Assembly (NCBI RefSeq): GCF_002574545.1
Contig: NZ_NUGT01000015.1
Coordinates: 124,001 to 188,000 of the forward strand
Length of the DNA: 64,000 bases
Origin: Bacillus sp. AFS055030
GTDB lineage: Bacteria; Bacillota; Bacilli; Bacillales; Bacillaceae_G
Direction: 5' to 3'
Shown: in pieces, positions 36,306 to 45,200 of the stretch
Layout of the letters: every line of letters starts with the position of its first letter
Numbering within the stretch: position 1 is the stretch's first letter
Made by a program: the position numbers and the translations under genes
The notes under the pieces: generated by a model
What the model was told of the DNA's origin: nothing
The model's database searches: none
Seen by the model: the letters and a program-made list of their open reading frames with translations, nothing else

Positions 36306-37311
36306 GAAGTAAATCTGCCTCCTTAATGTTTAAAAATTTCAGCGCATTTCTTCCTAAAATCGCTTCTTTCATTTCTTTATTAATATCCATTTGATTAATC
36401 ACTCTTCCAGGTGGCGTTTCTCTTAATAAGAATGGATAATCCGAGCCCATCACAATTTTGTCATAACCAAATCGGTTAATTAAAAATTGAATATTAATAG
36501 GATCGTAGTGAAGAGAATCAAAATAAAAATTACTTACATAATGACTTGGTGGATAGGCAGTTTTCCGCAAATGTGGCCATACCTTCCATCCTTGATCTAA
36601 TCTAGGTAGAATAAATGGGAATGATCCTCCGCCATGTGCAAAACAAATCTTTAATTTTGGGTATTTTTCAATTACTCCACCAAATGTTAAGCTAGCAGCA
36701 GCTAAAGCTGTTTCACTTGGCATTCCAACCGTGTACATAAAGTTATGATCCGGCGTACGATCCTTCGCTAATGTTTCCCAAGGATGAATAAACAATGGGA
36801 CATTCCATTTTTCAGCCATTTCAAAAAAAGGACTGAATTCATCACTGTCTAAATTTGTTCCATTGACATTTGTACCAATTTCCAGTCCACTTAATCCAAG
36901 TGTATGAATACAACGATCCATTTCTTGAATAGCTATTTCTACGTTCTGCATTGGTACTGTCCCTAACCCAATAAACTTAGAAGGATTCTTTTTAACAGTA
37001 TTTGCAATAAAATCATTTTGAATTTGCGCCATTTCCAATGCAGCATTAACTGGTGCCCAATACGAAAATGTAACTGGAATTGGCGAGAGCACTTGCATTG
37101 TTACATCTTCATTATTCATGTCCTCAATTCTCTTTTTTGGACTCCAAACTTGATCCCTTACTTCCCTAAAAACTTTTCCAGCAACCATTATATTGGCACC
37201 GCATGAACATGTAGGTTGTAGAACCGGCCATCTTTCATGACCATATTTCTCAAAAAAATTCGGTAAATCCTCAGGAATTATGTGTGTGTGAAAGTCTATA
37301 CGCATACCCAT
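36274..37311 (-). CDS. nbaD: 2-amino-3-carboxymuconate-6-semialdehyde decarboxylase (ACMSD)
   Basis: 345-residue zinc amidohydrolase-fold enzyme that removes CO2 from ACMS. HxH in RIDFHTHIIPED (H8, H10), RVRDQVWSP-like REVRDQVWSPKKRIEDMNNEDV, His in LFIHPWE (near 177), AHGGGSFPFILPR (near 226) and the Asp ligand in GSDYPFLLRE (near 290) match ACMSD. It overlaps the 3-hydroxyanthranilate dioxygenase gene by 16 bases. Confidence 0.93.
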   Translation of the reverse strand: MGMRIDFHTHIIPEDLPNFFEKYGHERWPVLQPTCSCGANIMVAGKVFREVRDQVWSPKKRIEDMNNEDVTMQVLSPIPVTFSYWAPVNAALEMAQIQNDFIANTVKKNPSKFIGLGTVPMQNVEIAIQEMDRCIHTLGLSGLEIGTNVNGTNLDSDEFSPFFEMAEKWNVPLFIHPWETLAKDRTPDHNFMYTVGMPSETALAAASLTFGGVIEKYPKLKICFAHGGGSFPFILPRLDQGWKVWPHLRKTAYPPSHYVSNFYFDSLHYDPINIQFLINRFGYDKIVMGSDYPFLLRETPPGRVINQMDINKEMKEAILGRNALKFLNIKEADLLHGKQSIDSRR

Positions 37312-37835
37312 TCATCCGCTTCCTCTTTCATAATGTGACCACAGTTTTTACATGTTCTTAATTCAAGGCTAGCATTGAATTGTTCAATCGCTTCTTTTAC
37401 TTGCGTACCGATATCCGTTAATTGAACTGTCTTTTTATGCATTTCTTCATTACACTCATCACAGAACCAAACAAAGCTTTCTAATTCACCTTCTGCTCTT
37501 TTTCGTTCAAGCACAATTCCATATGAATCTTTTACTCTATGAGGTGAATGTGGAACAAAAGAAGGAAGCATAAAAATTTCCCCTTCAGAAACTGTTACAA
37601 CTTCGCGCTTACCATCTGGCGTAATACACTCAACATAGCAATTGCCTTTAATTTGATAGAAAAATTCATCTGCAGGATCGATATGGAAGTCCCTACGTTT
37701 ATTTGGTCCCCCTATGATCATTGCAGCATACTCTGAATCTTCCCAAATAACTTTATTATTAACTGGTGGTTTTAATAGCTCTTTATTATCCTCAATCAAT
37801 TTGAAAATATTAAAAACTCGACTTTTAAGATTCAT
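37296..37835 (-). CDS. nbaC: 3-hydroxyanthranilate 3,4-dioxygenase
   Basis: 179-residue cupin extradiol dioxygenase that opens the 3-hydroxyanthranilate ring to ACMS. Iron ligands His and Glu in DFHIDPADEFFYQIKG (near 50-56) and His in FVPHSPHRV (near 95). The C-terminal rubredoxin-type iron site CDEC...CKNCG is present, as in bacterial enzymes. First of the ring-cleavage block, behind GGAGG and a cre box. Confidence 0.94.
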   Translation of the reverse strand: MNLKSRVFNIFKLIEDNKELLKPPVNNKVIWEDSEYAAMIIGGPNKRRDFHIDPADEFFYQIKGNCYVECITPDGKREVVTVSEGEIFMLPSFVPHSPHRVKDSYGIVLERKRAEGELESFVWFCDECNEEMHKKTVQLTDIGTQVKEAIEQFNASLELRTCKNCGHIMKEEADEWVCV

Positions 37836-37875
37836 CTTTTATCCTCCAATTAATTCATTTTTACTCGAACTCTCA

Positions 37876-37889
37876 AGTAAGCGCTATCA
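37876..37889 (-). promoter_or_regulatory. CcpA cre site before the dioxygenase gene
   Basis: Minus-strand TGATAGCGCTTACT matches 13 of 14 positions of the cre consensus TGWAARCGYTWNCW. It lies between the IclR gene end and the dioxygenase start, so glucose repression of the pathway is expected. Confidence 0.6.
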
Positions 37890-38636
37890 TTATGCATTAA
37901 TATAACCAAGCTGATTTGAGACTGTTTTAGCAGTTTTCACAACATCCTGAATCATTCGACTTATGTCTTGGCTCATCATATACGAAACTGGTCCAACCAT
38001 ATTTAATGCCGCAAAAGTTTGGCCAGTATAGGTTTGAATTGGAGCTGCAATTCCAAATAATCCTAGATCATTCTCATTGTTACTAATGCTATAACCATTC
38101 TCTTTAATGGCAGCCATTTCTTTTTTTAATGCATCAATATTCGTAATTGTATTTGGTGTATAAGCTTTAAATCCTTTTTCAATCGTTGTTTTTAAATAAG
38201 CTGGATTATATGATAGTAGGATTTTACCAGTGCTCGTACAATATGCAGGTCGCTTAGCCCCAATAAATGTCGGGACAGGGATCGAATGTTTAGAGGAAAC
38301 TTTTAAGACGAATCTTACGTCTCCTTTATCAAACATTCCAATATGAACGGTACTATCATAATTTTTTAGTAGATTTTCTAATAATGGAATGGCTTCGCTA
38401 TATATGTCTTGCTGATACATAACGTGATTACTCCATTCAAGCAACTTCCAACCAAGTCGATACTTTTTCTTACTATCTTGAATTAAAATTCCTTCAGTAC
38501 AAAGGGTTCGCACTAAATGGTGGACCGAGCTTGCATTCATATTTAATTTTTCGGCAATTTCTAAATTTCCTAGGACTGGTTCTTCTTCTGTAAAGCAATC
38601 TAATATTCTAGAAATCTTTTGAACTGAAGAGATCAT
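37890..38636 (-). CDS. IclR family regulator of the aromatic operon
   Basis: 248 residues. N-terminal winged helix ISRILDCFTEEEPVLGNLEIAEKLNMNASSVHHLVRTLCTEGIL (about 6-50) and a C-terminal GAF-like ligand domain with TVHIGMFDKGDVRFVLKV and ALNMVGP. IclR proteins often control catabolism of aromatic acids, as repressor or activator. It sits inside the operon between the hydroxylase and the ring-cleavage genes, so the inducer is probably anthranilate or 3-hydroxyanthranilate. ATG after GAGGAGGG. Confidence 0.88.
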   Translation of the reverse strand: MISSVQKISRILDCFTEEEPVLGNLEIAEKLNMNASSVHHLVRTLCTEGILIQDSKKKYRLGWKLLEWSNHVMYQQDIYSEAIPLLENLLKNYDSTVHIGMFDKGDVRFVLKVSSKHSIPVPTFIGAKRPAYCTSTGKILLSYNPAYLKTTIEKGFKAYTPNTITNIDALKKEMAAIKENGYSISNNENDLGLFGIAAPIQTYTGQTFAALNMVGPVSYMMSQDISRMIQDVVKTAKTVSNQLGYINA

Positions 38637-38694
38637 TAGATCCCTCCTCTTTGATGCTAAAAAATTTCATAAAATCCCTGCTTTCTAAAATTAA

Positions 38695-40194
38695 TCAGTT
38701 AACTTTAGAATTCGCTAGATTAGTCGATACTCCTTTTAAGTTTTTTGCTCCGTCTAATGCATCGTCCACCATACTAAACGTTTTCTTACGTTTCATTTGG
38801 TTATAGTAAATTGCTCTTTTTCGGATTGGGTCACCAGTATAATATCTTTCATATTGAAGTGCTCTTTGTCCAAATGCCTCTCCACATAAATCCCATGCAA
38901 GTTTGAACAATTGTACTCGGTCTAATGAGGATACACCTTCACGTCCAACATAGTACTTATCCATAGCATCTCTTAGCTCAGGATGTTCAAAGTCTGCTTC
39001 TGTTGGTGACATTAACAAGCCACCTGCACCAATTGTTTGAATCACTTCAATTGCCCTTGGATACATTGTTGGAAGTAAGCCACGAATTGTCTCAAGTGGT
39101 TCCCAAGCCGGTCTTACTTCACCTGAAGGTAATGTCTCATATTCTGTTTCAGAAACTCGAAGTAAAGCTCGAATTGTTTCCACTGATTGTAGTAATTCCC
39201 CTAAGTCATTTTGGACATTTAAATAAACATCTACTCCAATTGAATCAGCTAACTTGCAGGCTACCTCTACTGCAAAAGCTAATTTTATGTATCCTCTTAC
39301 CCCAGACTGGTGAGCAGGCTGTTGGGCAATACCTGTTTTGGGATATAGATTATTTGCAGCTTCAACATTATTATGAATAAATACACGATTCCAAGGAACT
39401 AACACATCCTCAAATACAAGAACAGCATCCATTTCTTCGAATCTAGATGCTAATGGATGATCAAAAAATGATCTTTTACCATCTTGCATCTGTTCTCTAC
39501 ATAAAATTTTCAATCCCGGCGTGTCAATTGGCAGTGCAAATGCTAAAGCATATCGCTCATCACCTTCGTGGAATCCAGGGAATGAATAGATAATAACCTC
39601 ATCTGTAATTGGTGCTAAAGTTGCAAGCATTTTAGCCCCTCGAACGACTAATCCATCAACCGTTTCTTCAACTGCACCTAAATGAGTAAATAAATCTTTT
39701 TGTTCATAAGATGGCTTACTGCGATCATTTTGTGGGTTAATAATTGCATGCGTTAAGAAGATATCGTTATCACGAACAAATTTGAAATAATTTTGGACAT
39801 TTTTTGACCACTCTGGATTATATTTATCTAAAAACCATGAATTACTTGCCATAGAAGTTAGGACAATGTTCAAGAAATCCGGTGTTCTTCCCATTAAACC
39901 AAATGTTGATTTTGCATATGCCTCGAACAAATCTCCACGTTTTTTAATATCTTCAGCTGACTTTGGCACTAAAAACGCATTCGAAACTCGCTCACCAGTT
40001 TCTTCACAAATATGTGTGATTTTGTCTTGATAAGCTGGATCGAACTGCATATCATATAATTTTGCAATCTCTAGAATCGGTTGCTTGAAAACTGGATGGT
40101 TTACGATATCTTCTACCTTTTCTCCACCTAGCCATACCTCTGGCTTTCTAGATTTTAGTCCATCAATATATTGCGCTCCTGTACGAATACCCAT
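38695..40194 (-). CDS. HpaB-family flavin-dependent monooxygenase, probable anthranilate 3-hydroxylase
   Basis: 499 residues, oxygenase component of a two-component FADH2-dependent hydroxylase (4-hydroxyphenylacetate 3-monooxygenase family). [34 protein letters not shown], and the C-terminal [40 protein letters not shown] are typical. As the pathway below starts from 3-hydroxyanthranilate, ortho-hydroxylation of anthranilate is the best guess; I recall a similar enzyme from Geobacillus thermodenitrificans. No flavin reductase partner is encoded in this window. Confidence 0.8.
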   Translation of the reverse strand: MGIRTGAQYIDGLKSRKPEVWLGGEKVEDIVNHPVFKQPILEIAKLYDMQFDPAYQDKITHICEETGERVSNAFLVPKSAEDIKKRGDLFEAYAKSTFGLMGRTPDFLNIVLTSMASNSWFLDKYNPEWSKNVQNYFKFVRDNDIFLTHAIINPQNDRSKPSYEQKDLFTHLGAVEETVDGLVVRGAKMLATLAPITDEVIIYSFPGFHEGDERYALAFALPIDTPGLKILCREQMQDGKRSFFDHPLASRFEEMDAVLVFEDVLVPWNRVFIHNNVEAANNLYPKTGIAQQPAHQSGVRGYIKLAFAVEVACKLADSIGVDVYLNVQNDLGELLQSVETIRALLRVSETEYETLPSGEVRPAWEPLETIRGLLPTMYPRAIEVIQTIGAGGLLMSPTEADFEHPELRDAMDKYYVGREGVSSLDRVQLFKLAWDLCGEAFGQRALQYERYYTGDPIRKRAIYYNQMKRKKTFSMVDDALDGAKNLKGVSTNLANSKVN

Positions 40195-40263
40195 TTCATC
40201 ATTCCTCCACTTTCGATATGTAATATTTTGAACATTTGCTTTTAAATCGAATCCGGAAAATTT

Positions 40264-40277
40264 TTAAAGCGCTTTCA
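40264..40277 (-). promoter_or_regulatory. CcpA cre site in the hydroxylase leader
   Basis: Minus-strand TGAAAGCGCTTTAA fits 13 of 14 cre positions. It lies about 65 bp downstream of the promoter and 70 bp before the hydroxylase start, a roadblock position. Confidence 0.65.
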
Positions 40278-40337
40278 AAAAGGGCAATTTCACGATCTTA
40301 AATGATTTACACCACCTACTACCTTTTATTTAACCTA

Positions 40338-40396
40338 ATTTCACTATAAAAAATTATAAAATTTTGAACAATCAAATAATTTCACAATGTGAAATT
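40338..40396 (-). promoter_or_regulatory. Promoter and palindromic operator of the aromatic operon
   Basis: TTGTTC (40366-40371) and TATAGT (40343-40348), 17 bp apart on the minus strand. A perfect 9-bp palindrome AATTTCACA-A-TGTGAAATT (40378-40396) lies just upstream of the -35 box. The half-site AATTTCAC recurs at 40338-40345 and 40286-40293. These suit binding by the operon's IclR protein. The palindrome also resembles a CRP/Fnr core, but the spacing is wrong. Confidence 0.5.
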
Positions 40397-40439
40397 TCTT
40401 AAATTTTTCACATAAAAAAAATAAGACACCATTAGCGTC

Positions 40440-40694
40440 TTATTTAAAGTCCTTCCAAGAGATATTACTCTCGTTAAGTAACTCTTCAAATGATTTATTT
40501 TTCTCACGTAATCTTTTTTCTTCACGAATACGTGCTTCTTCTTCCTCTTTTAGCTTCGTTTCATTTTCTTGCAATTGTTTTTTTGTATTTTTTAATTTTT
40601 GAAGAATATCTTCATTCATTAATGAGCCTAATGATATTTTTTCTTTTTGTTCGTACGACGGTTTTACAGGCTGCTGTGGTTTTCTTTTTTTCAT
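40440..40694 (-). CDS. yqkE: YqkE-like small charged coiled-coil protein (DUF3886)
   Basis: 84 residues. A basic N-terminus, SLGSLMNEDILQKLKNTKKQL, a long charged helix rich in E, K and R (about 25-70), and SFEELLNESNISWKDFK at the end match the YqkE family, found beside yqkF in B. subtilis. Function unknown. Here it is 30 kb from yqkF. Confidence 0.78.
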   Translation of the reverse strand: MKKRKPQQPVKPSYEQKEKISLGSLMNEDILQKLKNTKKQLQENETKLKEEEEARIREEKRLREKNKSFEELLNESNISWKDFK

Positions 40695-40823
40695 TTTATA
40701 TCACCTTCGATTTCCATTATTCTATCATTAATTACTAGTAGAAAGAGAATTACTTCATTCTTGCTTATATTATAAAGCTACTATTTCTCTTTTTTCAAAT
40801 GTTAAAATCTATTTTGTCCTCAT

Positions 40824-40865
40824 AAAAAAACAATAGGATGCTTAGGGGCATCCTATTGTTTTTTT
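40824..40865. terminator. Bidirectional terminator after asnS
   Basis: 18-bp perfect stem AAAAAAACAATAGGATGC / GCATCCTATTGTTTTTTT with a six-base loop. Confidence 0.9.
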
Positions 40866-40868
40866 ATA

Positions 40869-42260
40869 TTAAAAATCTGCATTTCCTGGAGTACGTGGGA
40901 ATGGGATTACATCACGGATGTTTTTCATTCCTGTTAAATACATAACAAGTCGTTCAAATCCAATTCCATAGCCTGAATGTTTTGTACCGCCGTATTTTCT
41001 AAGCTCTAAATACCACCAGTAATCTTCTTCATTCATACCAAGTTCTTTGATTCGCTCCACAAGGACGTCTTCTCTTTCTTCACGTTGACTTCCTCCGATT
41101 AACTCGCCAATACCAGGCACTAGTAAGTCTGTCGCAGCAACTGTCTTGCCATCCTCATTTGCTCTCATATAAAATGCTTTAATTTCTTTCGGATAGTCAG
41201 TTACGTATACAGGACGCTTGTAAATTTCCTCACTTAAGTAACGTTCATGTTCAGTTTGTAAATCTGTTCCCCATTCAACTGGGTATTCAAACTTCTTACC
41301 TGAGTTCTGTAATAATTCAACAGCTTCAGTATAAGTAACTCGACCAAAGTCAGATTCTAATGCATTCTTTAATCTGTCAATAAGCGTTTTATCAATAAAG
41401 CTATTAAAGAATTCCATTTCTTCAGGTGCTTGTTCAAATATGTAATTAATGACATATTTGATCATATCTTCACCCAGGTCCATGATATCCGGTAATTCTG
41501 CAAAGGCAACTTCTGGCTCGACCATCCAGAATTCAGCGGCATGACGTGCAGTATTTGAATTTTCTGCTCTAAATGTTGGACCAAATGTATACACATTACG
41601 GAACGCAAGTGCGTAAGCTTCTCCATTTAATTGACCACTTACCGTTAAGTTAGATTCTTTACCGAAGAAATCTGCACTTTCATCAACTTTTCCGTCTTGA
41701 GTTTTTGGAAGTTGGTTTAAATCCATTGTTGTTACACGGAACATTTCTCCTGCGCCTTCTGTGTCACTTCCCGTAATAATCGGCGTATGTACATAGACAA
41801 AACCTTTTTCTTGGAAGAATTTATGAATAGCATATGATGCAAGAGATCTTACTCTGAAAACTGCTGAGTAAGCATTCGTTCTTGGACGTAAATGAGCAAT
41901 TGTTCTCAGATATTCAAGCGAATGTCTCTTTTTTTGTAATGGAAAATCTGCATCTGATAATCCTTCAACAACTATTTTAGTCGCTTTAATTTCAAAAGGT
42001 TGTTTCATTTCCGGAGTTGGAATAAATTCACCTTCTATTAAAACAGTAGAGCTAATCGGTAATTTTGTAATCTCTTTGAAGTTATCAAGATTGTCCTCAA
42101 ATACTATTTGTACACTCTTAAAGAATGTACCGTCGTTTAACTCCATAAAACCAATTGTTTTAGAATCACGTAAAGTACGAATCCATCCTGAAATTTGAAC
42201 TGTTTTGTCCTTAAAATTTTCTTGATTTCTGTATAAATCTTTTACTACAGTCTTTATCAT
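40869..42260 (-). CDS. asnS: Asparaginyl-tRNA synthetase
   Basis: 463-residue class IIb synthetase. N-terminal OB-fold anticodon domain [36 protein letters not shown] (about 21-56); class II motif 2 [24 protein letters not shown] (about 232-255) and motif 3 [17 protein letters not shown]-type [17 protein letters not shown] (near 432-448). Distinguished from AspRS by AsnRS-type spacing and by the Asn T-box in front. ATG after AAGGAGG. Confidence 0.96.
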   Translation of the reverse strand: MIKTVVKDLYRNQENFKDKTVQISGWIRTLRDSKTIGFMELNDGTFFKSVQIVFEDNLDNFKEITKLPISSTVLIEGEFIPTPEMKQPFEIKATKIVVEGLSDADFPLQKKRHSLEYLRTIAHLRPRTNAYSAVFRVRSLASYAIHKFFQEKGFVYVHTPIITGSDTEGAGEMFRVTTMDLNQLPKTQDGKVDESADFFGKESNLTVSGQLNGEAYALAFRNVYTFGPTFRAENSNTARHAAEFWMVEPEVAFAELPDIMDLGEDMIKYVINYIFEQAPEEMEFFNSFIDKTLIDRLKNALESDFGRVTYTEAVELLQNSGKKFEYPVEWGTDLQTEHERYLSEEIYKRPVYVTDYPKEIKAFYMRANEDGKTVAATDLLVPGIGELIGGSQREEREDVLVERIKELGMNEEDYWWYLELRKYGGTKHSGYGIGFERLVMYLTGMKNIRDVIPFPRTPGNADF

Positions 42261-42287
42261 AATTAGCCTCCTTATGTTAATTTTCCA

Positions 42288-42535
42288 ATAAAAAAAGCCT
42301 TCTATCCCTATAAAAGGGACGAAAGACTAACTTCCGCGGTACCACCCAAATTGTCAAAAATATGACCAACTTTAAAGCTAACATCGCTTAACCCAGTTCA
42401 TAACGTGCTGGTAACGTCTAAGCCTACTTAAGAGATCCCTTTCGGTTAGAACTCAAAGGTGTTCTTCATTTATGCTTCATCACTAGGCTTCCACCGTCCC
42501 TAGCTCGCTATCGAATATAGCAAAAACTACTTTCC
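42288..42535 (-). promoter_or_regulatory. T-box leader of asnS
   Basis: Minus-strand T-box core GGGTGGTACCGCGG (42334-42347), followed by terminator GTCTTTCGTCCCTT...AAGGGATAGAAGGC with a T run (42291-42327). Upstream are Stem I elements (GGACGGTGGAAGCCTAGTGATGAA and a GAACACCTTTGAGTTC helix) with an AAC that can act as the Asn specifier. Uncharged tRNA-Asn would stabilise the antiterminator. Confidence 0.92.
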
Positions 42536-42704
42536 TTTTCATCGATTTAAAATATGTAGTTTTTAAAGGAATTTTTCTTGTATAATTTATCATAAATCAT
42601 AATCTTTTGTCTAGTTGTCCCGATAAATATATTCATTTGAATTTATATGATACACAAACATTCCCCACTTTTCCACTGCAAACGCATTCCTAACAAGTGC
42701 AAAT

Positions 42705-42739
42705 AAAAAAATAATCGACTAATTAATCGATTATTTTTT
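42705..42739. terminator. Terminator after the 130-aa gene
   Basis: AAAAAATAATCGA / TCGATTATTTTTT stem, with a short loop. Confidence 0.75.
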
Positions 42740-42754
42740 GTAACTACTTAACTA

Positions 42755-43147
42755 CTAAAAACTACCTAAGATCATAAAATCTACAAGAACTCCACTAACG
42801 GGATTTTCCGAACCTAATACATTAATTCCTAGAACTGTTACACCAGTAATATTCGTTACATTAGCAGATACATATTTTCCAGCAACATTCTTCTCTCGCA
42901 TTTGCACTCTCGGTCTTGCATTTATATTAGCGTTCGTAGAATATACACTTGCCACTGCATAGTCGATTGCTGTTAACAAAGGATTACCAGTTGCTAACCC
43001 ATCGTCTGTAAAATAAAGTGTTGCTACACCATTTACATCAGATGTGGCTTGTCCATACACAATTCTCATTACTTTTTTAGGATGCGATTCTCCTGATTTC
43101 AACACTTGAAAAGCTGTTGGCGATAGTGAAAAAAATTCGACGCCCAT
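42755..43147 (-). CDS. Hypothetical beta-rich protein
   Basis: 130 residues, ATG after AAGGGG. No signal peptide or membrane helix. Mostly short beta strands with small and hydroxyl residues (VYGQATSDVNGVATLYFTDDGLATGNPLLTAIDYAVASVYSTNANINARPRVQMREKN...). The composition recalls phage tail-fibre or spore-surface beta-sandwich domains. Not recognised. Monocistronic with terminator. Confidence 0.6.
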   Translation of the reverse strand: MGVEFFSLSPTAFQVLKSGESHPKKVMRIVYGQATSDVNGVATLYFTDDGLATGNPLLTAIDYAVASVYSTNANINARPRVQMREKNVAGKYVSANVTNITGVTVLGINVLGSENPVSGVLVDFMILGSF

Positions 43148-43425
43148 ATCAATTCCCCTTGTAATAATTTAATATCTATTACAAAAACAAATAGACAAAG
43201 AAACACAGTTAGTAAAATGAATGATTGTCCAAAGTATATTACTATTCTATGTATCGTTTTTTTGTTTGTTACTTTCTACTCGCATTTATGCTTCCTTATG
43301 AACACAAAATTTCAAGTAAAATACTATGCAGTGTTTTATTCAAAAATAAGAGAATACAATAAAAGTAGATCCTCCTACATCCCATTTATATCAAGAATGT
43401 ATAAAAAGCTGTATATCATGAGAAA

Positions 43426-43472
43426 AAACCAAAAAACCAATCCCTTGCAGCACAAGGGATTGGCTTTTTGGT
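43426..43472 (-). terminator. Strong hairpin ahead of dif-like site 1
   Basis: Stem CCAATCCCTTG / CAAGGGATTGG with A/T runs on both sides. It ends two bases before the first dif-like site. A 93-codon frame running through it (43217-43498) has no ribosome site and I do not call it. Confidence 0.75.
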
Positions 43473-43473
43473 T

Positions 43474-43501
43474 ACTTCCGTTAAGAATCTTTATGTAAAC
43501 T
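43474..43501 (+). other. dif-like Xer recombination site 1
   Basis: Left arm ACTTCCGTTAA, 6-bp core GAATCT, right arm TTATGTAAACT. As I recall the B. subtilis dif site, its left arm begins ACTTCC and its right arm is identical to this one. This is the copy closest to chromosomal dif. Confidence 0.7.
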
Positions 43502-43568
43502 AGAAATGCATATAATATGCATTTGGAAATTAAAACGGTGTTACACCACTGTATATTGAAAAAAAACG

Positions 43569-43608
43569 AAAAGACCTATATCTTATGTACTAAGAGATAG
43601 GTCTTCTT
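43569..43608. terminator. Hairpin after the 262-aa gene
   Basis: AAGACCTAT / ATAGGTCTT stem enclosing a second short ATCTT/AAGAG pairing. Five bases separate it from dif-like site 2. Confidence 0.6.
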
Positions 43609-43613
43609 ATAAT

Positions 43614-43641
43614 TTCTGTTTTAAGAAGCTTTATGTAAATT
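43614..43641 (+). other. dif-like Xer recombination site 2
   Basis: Left arm TTCTGTTTTAA (weak), core GAAGCT, right arm TTATGTAAATT. The last eight codons of the adjacent minus-strand gene lie within and next to it. Confidence 0.6.
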
Positions 43642-44409
43642 AGATTTGTATTCACTATTTATAAAATAATTTTTGTTCTGAACAGAACTCACTTGTTCAG
43701 TACTACTTTCTGGAGCTGGCCTCCCAACACAATTATAATAAATATCTCCTATGTTAAAAAGAGTCCATAATGCTTGCTTTACCTCAGCTCCATGATTGCT
43801 GATTGCTGATTCCCAACCTTTTTTAAAAGCTGTTTTACGAGTATACCCCAAAGCTTTAAATCTCTTGTATTCACTACTTAGCTTTGATACCAGTTTAGTT
43901 GCGCCACCTACTGTTTTTAAAGCAGATTTTATTTTTAGTATCTTTGAAATAGGAATGGCTCCACCTAATAATGCTATTCCGATGGCTACTATACATTCTC
44001 CTGTATTAAAATTAGGATAATATGGAGGCATTACATCATTATTCTGCCCTGGAAGTGCAAATGATGATCTAGGCTTAGAAATTTGAAAATATACCTCGTC
44101 ACCACTATCTATGTATTGATAAGAACCCGCAGGTATCCCAGGTGTATTATATCTCATATAATTAAATATAGCTTGAGGTCCATTGGCAATCACATCATCA
44201 GGCATATTTTCAATTACGTCTAACATTGGTATACTTTCGTTAAGTTGTTCATCTATATTAGTGTCAGTTAAAAATTCCTCGTCACTAATATAGTCAGAAA
44301 CAATAGGATCCTCTTCAATCTCGTCAGCCTTAGCCCAGTTTTCAAAACTGAAAGAAATTACAATAGCAAAAGAAATTATTACTGCTAAATACTTTGACCA
44401 TAAACGCAC
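43621..44409 (-). CDS. Secreted protein of unknown function ending in a dif-like site
   Basis: 262 residues. Signal peptide (about 1-28, LAVIISFAIVISFSFENWAKA), an acidic linker EIEEDPIVSDYISDEEF, then a hydrophobic glycine-rich segment, GECIVAIGIALLGGAIPISKILKIKSALKTVGGATKLVSKL (about 137-178), which recalls pore-forming bacteriocins. The end is YKSNLHKAS, encoded by the Xer-like site. Not recognised by family. A small membrane-protein gene is divergent from it and could be an immunity partner; this is inference only. Confidence 0.6.
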   Translation of the reverse strand: MRLWSKYLAVIISFAIVISFSFENWAKADEIEEDPIVSDYISDEEFLTDTNIDEQLNESIPMLDVIENMPDDVIANGPQAIFNYMRYNTPGIPAGSYQYIDSGDEVYFQISKPRSSFALPGQNNDVMPPYYPNFNTGECIVAIGIALLGGAIPISKILKIKSALKTVGGATKLVSKLSSEYKRFKALGYTRKTAFKKGWESAISNHGAEVKQALWTLFNIGDIYYNCVGRPAPESSTEQVSSVQNKNYFINSEYKSNLHKAS

Positions 44410-44543
44410 AAAATAACCACCTTTTCTGTAATATAACCATATTTTACCACTTATTTTAAATTTTCTAAATATTTTATTACATTTTTATTATAAATTTATT
44501 AAAATATAATTATATAATTTTAAATATTAAAGGAGTTGTTTTT

Positions 44544-44729
44544 ATGGGAATTATCGTTCAAAAGTATAGAACTATTTTCTTTTTTTTAATTATCATCGTA
44601 AATATAATTTATATAACTTTAGATAATAAAAAAATAGAAACAATTATATCAATTGTAACTCTAGTAATTGCTACATTACTTTATATTATGAAAATGAGAT
44701 ATGATAACAAGAACGTTAAAAACAAATAA
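44544..44729 (+). CDS. Small two-helix membrane protein
   Basis: 61 residues with AAAGGAG at a good distance. Two membrane helices (about 10-27 and 34-51) and a basic tail (MKMRYDNKNVKNK). Not recognised. It is divergent from the secreted 262-residue protein and in the same dif-flanked segment. Size and topology are like bacteriocin immunity proteins, but nothing proves it. Confidence 0.55.
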   Translation: MGIIVQKYRTIFFFLIIIVNIIYITLDNKKIETIISIVTLVIATLLYIMKMRYDNKNVKNK

Positions 44730-44805
44730 GCTACAAATATAAGGGCTTCAGGAATATAATAATCCGGTTTTCAGATACATATGAGTTAATTAAATTAGCA
44801 ATATA

Positions 44806-44841
44806 AAAAGGATATTAACATTTATATTAATATCCTTTTTT
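44806..44841 (+). terminator. Terminator after the 61-aa gene
   Basis: AAAAGGATATTAA / TTAATATCCTTTT stem and T run. Confidence 0.8.
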
Positions 44842-44923
44842 TTATTGTTGTAAATATTTTTTTATGTACAAATGATCCAATGAAAATACCAATAAACGCA
44901 AGAATCATCCATGATGATCCATT

Positions 44924-45200
44924 TAGGCCTAGTCACAGGGTTACTGTCATAAACCGCAAAGTATCTGGCTACAAAAGTGTTAATACAAATCATTTATCTA
45001 AAGATTGCTTAATGATAGTTACCAAAAACCACTGTTTTTGTAACTACTCTGTCCATTTTTCGCTTGAATGATTGCCATTGAATTCTATAATTACCAAAAG
45101 TTATGGCCAAAAGTATTACCAAATACCTTTACTACAACTTTAACGTACTCTTGACTACTTTACTTTGCGGTCTATAGCACGAACCCTGTGACTAGGCCTA
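44924..45200. mobile_element. 277-bp element with terminal inverted repeats
   Basis: Ends are a perfect 19-bp inverted repeat, TAGGCCTAGTCACAGGGTT (44924-44942) and its complement (45182-45200). Similarity continues inward to about 37 bp through ATAxACCGCAAAGTA. The inside has no credible gene. This is the build of a MITE or of a transposon internally deleted. Its right end coincides with the first base of dif-like site 3. Confidence 0.6.

Noticed and set aside
31451-39380. Several plus-strand frames of 60-130 codons across the aromatic operon
   Set aside because: All lie opposite conserved enzyme genes and have no ribosome sites or domains.
43217-43498. 93-codon frame on the plus strand
   Set aside because: No ribosome site; its end runs through a terminator hairpin and dif-like site 1. 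Composition looks like translated non-coding sequence.
44880-45071. 63-codon frame inside the inverted-repeat element
   Set aside because: It spans the left terminal repeat, has no ribosome site, and shows no domain-like features.
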